This document shows, piece by piece, positions 8,101 through 9,989 of a stretch of DNA of 9,989 bases. The first letter of the stretch is position 1. Every line of letters starts with the position of its first letter. A model generated the notes under the pieces. The model made no database searches and was not told the DNA's origin. It saw nothing but the letters and a program-made list of their open reading frames with translations. This stretch comes from Planctomycetota bacterium (GTDB lineage: Bacteria; Planctomycetota; Phycisphaerae; Sedimentisphaerales; Anaerobacaceae). A program made the translations under genes and the position numbers. The stretch is from positions 1-9,989 of the forward strand of contig JAGLTN010000376.1 in the NCBI GenBank assembly GCA_023135255.1, read 5' to 3'.

Positions 8101-8509
8101 TGAGTTTGCACCAGAAAAAGCAGGGTCAGAGGCCAAATGGGGAATATTGCCGGCATCTGAGGATAGGGGCAGGCCATGGTTGATTCAGCTTGAGAGGATT
8201 TTCGGCGGTGAAAACAGAGTTGTATATGTGCGCAACAAAGTATGGTCAGATAAAGATCAGCAGGTTCGCCTTGAGCTTGGCAGTGATGATGGTATCAAGG
8301 TCTGGTTGAATGGCGAGGTTGTTCATGCTAATAATGCCGCCAGAGCTATTAAGCCCGGCGACGATAAGGTAAATGTTAATCTCAAGCAAGGCTGGAACGA
8401 GATGATGATGAAGATTACTCAAGGCGGCGGTGGTTGGTCAGCTTGTGCCAAGTTCCGTACTGTTGACGGCGGCGATATCAAAGGTCTGAAGTGCCAGATC
8501 GAAGAATAA
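5183..8509 (+). CDS. Secreted ThuA-domain / HEAT-repeat / C-terminal beta-sandwich multidomain protein
   Basis: A 1108-aa protein. Residues 1-27 are a Sec signal (Lys7-Arg, hydrophobic core, SFA cleavage site). Residues about 52-278 are a ThuA domain (glutamine-amidotransferase-like fold): KMLIFTKCNGFAHSS, a GIHAATDSFYDWP block (137-149), GYFSGHPWHSGG and GKGRLFYCSFGHNH near its end. Rhizobial ThuA acts in trehalose/3-keto-disaccharide use. Residues about 295-930 are a long array of alpha-helical HEAT-like repeats of roughly 30 residues (repeated A..AL..IG/LGD patterns, probably more than ten), a likely interaction scaffold. Residues about 947-1108 form a beta-rich domain with WDVSGPY, LFDTEFAPEKA, GSDDGIKVWLNGEVVHANN and TQGGGGW, probably carbohydrate- or cell-surface-binding (inference). 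No CxxCH heme motif is seen, unlike many planctomycete HEAT fusions. It is 53 nt after the dehydrogenase and 20 nt before the DUF1080 lipoprotein. The ThuA call is firm; the enzymatic role is inference. Confidence 0.88.
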   Translation: MSSWFKRMLMVLAMLCIVGMFCNVSFAVSADEAAKIEQACPDKAVATPKKARKMLIFTKCNGFAHSSIPYVTKALEVIGKKTGAYETVVSDDMSVFSADGLSQFDAVCFNNSTMLKPNEQQQKAILDYINDGKGIVGIHAATDSFYDWPAGGELIGGYFSGHPWHSGGTWALKLDDPGHPLNASFEGKGFRENDEIYRIREIGLRDSARVLISLDYSDEATRTVKDAKPENKDNPISWVKSVGKGRLFYCSFGHNHHILWNTAILKHYLAGIQFALGDYDVDTTPTNLTTDKLNAILNNVVKYDYGQSRETLTDLADFVRKAYPYINARKQVEQKMVSALMNKDATFAAKQFICRQLRLIGSDISVPILAKMLIDDKTSDIARYALEPIEGALVDKTLLDAIDKTSGKTKTGIINTIGVRADAKAVSKLSSFVNDSDQMIASAAITALGNIGTDKAAGVLAKAAKKVDDGLVDMVLDAYLKCADKMTEAGERRSATKIYKNIYNGDHSTAIRTAALRGMVSTAGSKDAVRIIVDVLNDSDVKMQTVAIGLVREIEGTAATKALAKSFGKLSSSGKVQMLSALASRGDSAALPQVVKAVKSDDEAVKVAALKALRDLGDASVVTLLAEAATDAKGEVRQQARGSLYRLRGDDVDPAIVAAIDSANAVVKVELIKAAGERHNSNAVAALLKTTKDADRKVRVESIKVLRDVASAKDLAGLVDVLVNTQSSTELKAAEKAVATVAAKADKSKATKIVLSACLSAKDKKTKGSLMELLGSIGDDKALPLLNSALKDSDADIKSSAIRALSNWPNAKPVNDLLAIAKDSDNNTHRVLALRGFVRLIGFTKGNDKVELYQQAINLATNSNEKRLVLSELAAVKSYAGLKMAAIYLNDDELKQEAEVAIVKIAKDIFASCPQTSKEILSKIISTTSNNSVKKQATDIVNRINKFDDFVTAWDVSGPYMQENVLGPKLFDTEFAPEKAGSEAKWGILPASEDRGRPWLIQLERIFGGENRVVYVRNKVWSDKDQQVRLELGSDDGIKVWLNGEVVHANNAARAIKPGDDKVNVNLKQGWNEMMMKITQGGGGWSACAKFRTVDGGDIKGLKCQIEE
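8021..8506 (+). other. C-terminal domain copy A (normal half order) within the ThuA-HEAT protein
   Basis: Residues about 947-1108 of the ThuA-HEAT protein. The order is N-half first (AWDVSGPY at about 8039-8062 and LFDTEFAPEKA at about 8090-8122), then the C-half with VYVRNKVWSD, GSDDGIKVWLNGEVVHANN and TQGGGGW. This is the order I know for this domain in planctomycete proteins: a W-x-x-SGPY/F start, then the GSDDG...WLNG strand pair. It serves as the reference for the permuted copy in the next gene. Confidence 0.75.
8279..8336 (+). repeat. Copy 1 of a diverged 58-nt repeat (GSDDG-WLNG-VVHANN coding)
   Basis: By hand alignment it matches 8830-8887 without gaps, with 8 mismatches in 58 (86% identity). 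All but one of the encoded residues are unchanged (Ile versus Val), so the differences are nearly all silent. A second conserved patch, ACTCAAGGCGG..., occurs at 8417-8437 and 8968-8988 with one mismatch. Confidence 0.8.
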
Positions 8510-8529
8510 TATTAGTATAGGAAATTTTT

Positions 8530-9765
8530 ATGACAGTTAGAAAATGGATTGTTTTTTCGGTTACAGCAGTTGGTCTGTTATTTGTTTCTGTAGGTTGTCA
8601 GGAACAGGCAAAGAGTAAGTCTAAACCTTTTAAAGTTAAGTTAGATGCGAAAGCACCAGCTTCGGCGGTAGTATTATTTGACGGCAGTGACTTGGACAGC
8701 TGGAGAAATTTTAACAGTTTTGCCGGGTTAGTTGATTTTAACTCTTATATCACTACCGAAAAAATCGCAGTTGTCTATTTAAGTGGTCAGCTCTGGTCGG
8801 ATGAGAGTCAGGATGCTTTTTTGCAGATAGGCAGCGATGATGGTGTTAAGGTTTGGCTAAATGGTGAAGTTGTTCATGCTAATAATGTTTTGAGAGGCCA
8901 TAAAGCTGGCGAAGACAAAGCGGCTGTGAAGCTTGAAAAGGGTTGGAATATATTGCTCGTTAAGGTTACTCAAGGCGGTGGTGGTTGGGGATTCAGCGTA
9001 AGATTGGTTGATAAAGATGACAATGTGCTGAAGAATATTTCTGAGAAAAATCCGGCAACTGTAAGCAGCAAAGGGACAAGACAATATATGGATGCGTGTA
9101 GCGGTTACCTGAGTTTGTGGGCAATGTCCGGGCCTTACACTATGCAGGGCAAAGGACCGCAGCAGTTGTTCGATACAGAGTTTTCCCCTGAAAAGGCAGA
9201 TGAAAGATCGACCTGGCAGGCGATCGGTATAGAAGAGCCTGACGTTGCTGCAAAGTGGAATATTGTCGATGGTGCAATGGAAGTCAATCCGGGAACAGGT
9301 TCGATAATTACAAGGAAAAAATTTGAGGATTTTAAACTTCATATAGAATTCAAGACGCCTTATATGCCAGAAGCTAAAGGACAGGCTCGCGGCAACAGTG
9401 GCGTTTATCTGCAGGGCAGGTATGAGATACAGGTGCTTGACAGTTATGGTCTTGACAGTAAAGATAATGATTGCGGCGGCATATATAAAGTTGCCAAGCC
9501 TTTGGTCAATGCTTGTCGCAGGGCTGGTCGGTGGCAAAGCTATGATATTGCTTTTTATGCACCGAAGTTTGATGCAGCGGGCAAAAAGATCAAAGATGCT
9601 GTTGTTACTGTTTATCAAAATGGTAAATTGATTCATAATAATGTTTCGATCCCCAGCCCAACTGGTGGAGCGAAAGATCATGATATAGACCAGCCCGGAG
9701 GTATTTATTTGCAGAATCATGGTAATAAAGTTCAGTTCAGAAATATCTGGCTTGTAGAACTATAA
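8530..9765 (+). CDS. DUF1080 (3-keto-disaccharide hydrolase) lipoprotein with a large inserted, apparently permuted domain
   Basis: A 411-aa protein; AGGAA at 8519-8523 precedes ATG 8530 by 6 nt. Residues 1-23 form a lipoprotein-type signal ending VSVGC, so Cys23 is the probable lipid anchor. Residues 46-60 are the DUF1080 opening (VVLFDGSDLDSWRN). The family normally continues directly to the W.v.dGa strand, but here residues about 61-238 intervene, and DUF1080 resumes at AAKWNIVDGAMEV (240-252). The remainder is canonical: FEDFKLHIEFKTP, GQARGNSGVYLQGRYEIQVLDS, CGGIYK, WQSYDIAFYAP, LQNHGNKVQFRNIW. The insert resembles the C-terminal domain of the upstream ThuA-HEAT protein with its halves swapped. 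DUF1080 enzymes cleave 3-keto-glycosides; here the activity would sit on a membrane-anchored extracytoplasmic protein next to the dehydrogenases that could supply 3-keto substrate (inference). The frame is continuous, so this is not a frameshifted gene. Confidence 0.9.
   Translation: MTVRKWIVFSVTAVGLLFVSVGCQEQAKSKSKPFKVKLDAKAPASAVVLFDGSDLDSWRNFNSFAGLVDFNSYITTEKIAVVYLSGQLWSDESQDAFLQIGSDDGVKVWLNGEVVHANNVLRGHKAGEDKAAVKLEKGWNILLVKVTQGGGGWGFSVRLVDKDDNVLKNISEKNPATVSSKGTRQYMDACSGYLSLWAMSGPYTMQGKGPQQLFDTEFSPEKADERSTWQAIGIEEPDVAAKWNIVDGAMEVNPGTGSIITRKKFEDFKLHIEFKTPYMPEAKGQARGNSGVYLQGRYEIQVLDSYGLDSKDNDCGGIYKVAKPLVNACRRAGRWQSYDIAFYAPKFDAAGKKIKDAVVTVYQNGKLIHNNVSIPSPTGGAKDHDIDQPGGIYLQNHGNKVQFRNIWLVEL
8710..9243 (+). 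other. Inserted domain copy B, halves in swapped order, inside the DUF1080 lipoprotein
   Basis: Residues about 61-238. First comes the C-half (AGLVDFNSY, VVYLSGQLWSDE, GSDDGVKVWLNGEVVHANN at about residues 101-119, TQGGGGW at about 147-153). A linker at about 170-190 follows, then the N-half (LWAMSGPYTMQ at about 196-206, QLFDTEFSPEKA at about 212-223, STWQ). In the upstream protein the N-half precedes the C-half. The equivalence rests on several long identical motifs; the exact edges are approximate. Confidence 0.75.
8830..8887 (+). repeat. Copy 2 of the diverged 58-nt repeat
   Basis: Partner of 8279-8336 (50 of 58 bases identical by hand count), start to start 551 bp apart. Same strand, mostly silent differences, which implies an old duplication kept by selection on the protein, not a recent copy. 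Confidence 0.8.
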
Positions 9766-9776
9766 AGTTAATTATT

Positions 9777-9812
9777 ATCACAAAATTTGCTTTGGAAAGG
9801 TATTTTTGTGAT
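9777..9812. promoter_or_regulatory. Inverted repeat in the 9766-9841 intergenic gap
   Basis: ATCACAAAA (9777-9785) and TTTTGTGAT (9804-9812) form a perfect 9-bp inverted repeat with an 18-nt spacer. It is AT-rich, has no following T-run and so is a poor terminator. It could be an operator or a weak stem-loop between the DUF1080 gene and the next dehydrogenase. The TTGTGA core also occurs twice in the 951-1048 gap. Confidence 0.3.
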
Positions 9813-9841
9813 GCGGAAATTTTAGTAAGGAAGGTGAAATA

Positions 9842-9989
9842 ATGAAAGAGCACAGCAGCTTAATGAACAGGCGTGATTTTATGGGGGCAGCGGCGGCTGC
9901 GATGGCGTTTACTATCGTTCCCAGCTATGTGTTGGGCGTCAATGGCAAAACGCCTCCAAGTGACAAATTAAATGCAGCAGGTATCGGCG
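9842..9989 (+). CDS. Gfo/Idh/MocA-family oxidoreductase, Tat signal, 3'-truncated by window edge
   Basis: The first 49 codons of another dehydrogenase of the locus. The start ATG 9842 follows a strong purine-rich site AAGGAAGGTG (9827-9836) with 5-nt spacing; an in-frame ATG at 9863 is a weaker alternative. The N-terminus holds a Tat motif NRRDFMG (residues 9-15), an Ala-rich hydrophobic stretch, and a likely cleavage region around SYVLGVNG. It then reads PPSDKLNAAGIG, the entry to the Rossmann fold, equivalent to NPSDKVTVGCIG in the gene at 3828. The family call depends on this short stretch and on the context of three paralogues upstream; the catalytic part lies outside the window. Confidence 0.8.
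   Translation, partial: MKEHSSLMNRRDFMGAAAAAMAFTIVPSYVLGVNGKTPPSDKLNAAGIG

Noticed and set aside
8509..8530. Possible single broken gene: DUF1080 protein as a frameshifted continuation of the ThuA gene, given the shared domain
   Set aside because: The ThuA gene ends in a clear TAA, and the next gene has its own Shine-Dalgarno, start and lipoprotein signal.
8857..9720. Long antisense open frame (287 codons) over the DUF1080 lipoprotein gene
   Set aside because: It mirrors a well-supported gene on the + strand, has no recognisable domain, and shows the Ile/Arg/Cys-rich look of an antisense shadow.
9777..9812. Intrinsic terminator after the DUF1080 gene
   Set aside because: The stem is AT-rich with a long loop and no downstream T-run.
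1..9989. tRNA, rRNA, CRISPR array, insertion sequence or transposase
   Set aside because: No cloverleaf, no regularly spaced repeats, no transposase motifs and no terminal inverted repeats were seen; nearly the whole window is coding.

Overview
The window is a one-way (+ strand) run of seven genes, five complete in full length plus one entire lipoprotein gene and two cut by the window edges (the first and the last). It looks like part of a polysaccharide or glycoside utilisation locus from a Planctomycetota-type bacterium (Phycisphaerae/Sedimentisphaerales is my best guess; Lentisphaerota or Kiritimatiellota are possible). The guess rests on gene content: several Tat-exported Gfo/Idh/MocA dehydrogenases, DUF1080 proteins, and a ThuA domain fused to HEAT repeats are typical of this group. 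No 16S or other phylogenetic marker is present, so the assignment is inference.

Layout: (1) 3' part of a Gfo/Idh/MocA oxidoreductase, <1-950; (2) a secreted TIM-barrel sugar isomerase/epimerase fused to a DUF1080 (3-keto-disaccharide hydrolase) domain, 1049-2503; (3) and (4) two full Tat-signal Gfo/Idh/MocA oxidoreductases, 2527-3804 and 3828-5129; (5) a very large secreted ThuA - HEAT-repeat - beta-sandwich protein, 5183-8509; (6) a DUF1080 lipoprotein carrying an inserted domain, 8530-9765; (7) the start of a fourth Tat-signal Gfo/Idh/MocA protein, 9842->9989. Intergenic gaps are 20-98 nt and all six visible stop codons are TAA, consistent with one transcription unit. Only the gaps 951-1048 and 9766-9841 hold anything beyond a ribosome binding site.

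How the genes may work together: Gfo/Idh/MocA enzymes with Tat signals fold in the cytoplasm with NAD(P) bound and are exported; relatives oxidise the C3 hydroxyl of sugars and glycosides to the 3-keto form. DUF1080 and sugar-isomerase-fold partners then cleave the weakened glycosidic bond and process the 3-keto sugar, and ThuA-family proteins are linked to 3-keto-disaccharide metabolism in rhizobia. Everything here carries an export signal, so the window suggests a periplasmic oxidative (3-keto) glycoside-cleavage pathway, but the substrate cannot be read from the sequence.

The most unusual thing I see is in gene 6. Its DUF1080 domain is interrupted after the first strand by about 178 residues that are homologous to the C-terminal domain of the neighbouring gene 5, but with the two halves in the opposite order: an apparent circular permutation. 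A second point is that gene 1 has clearly higher GC at third codon positions than its paralogue gene 4.
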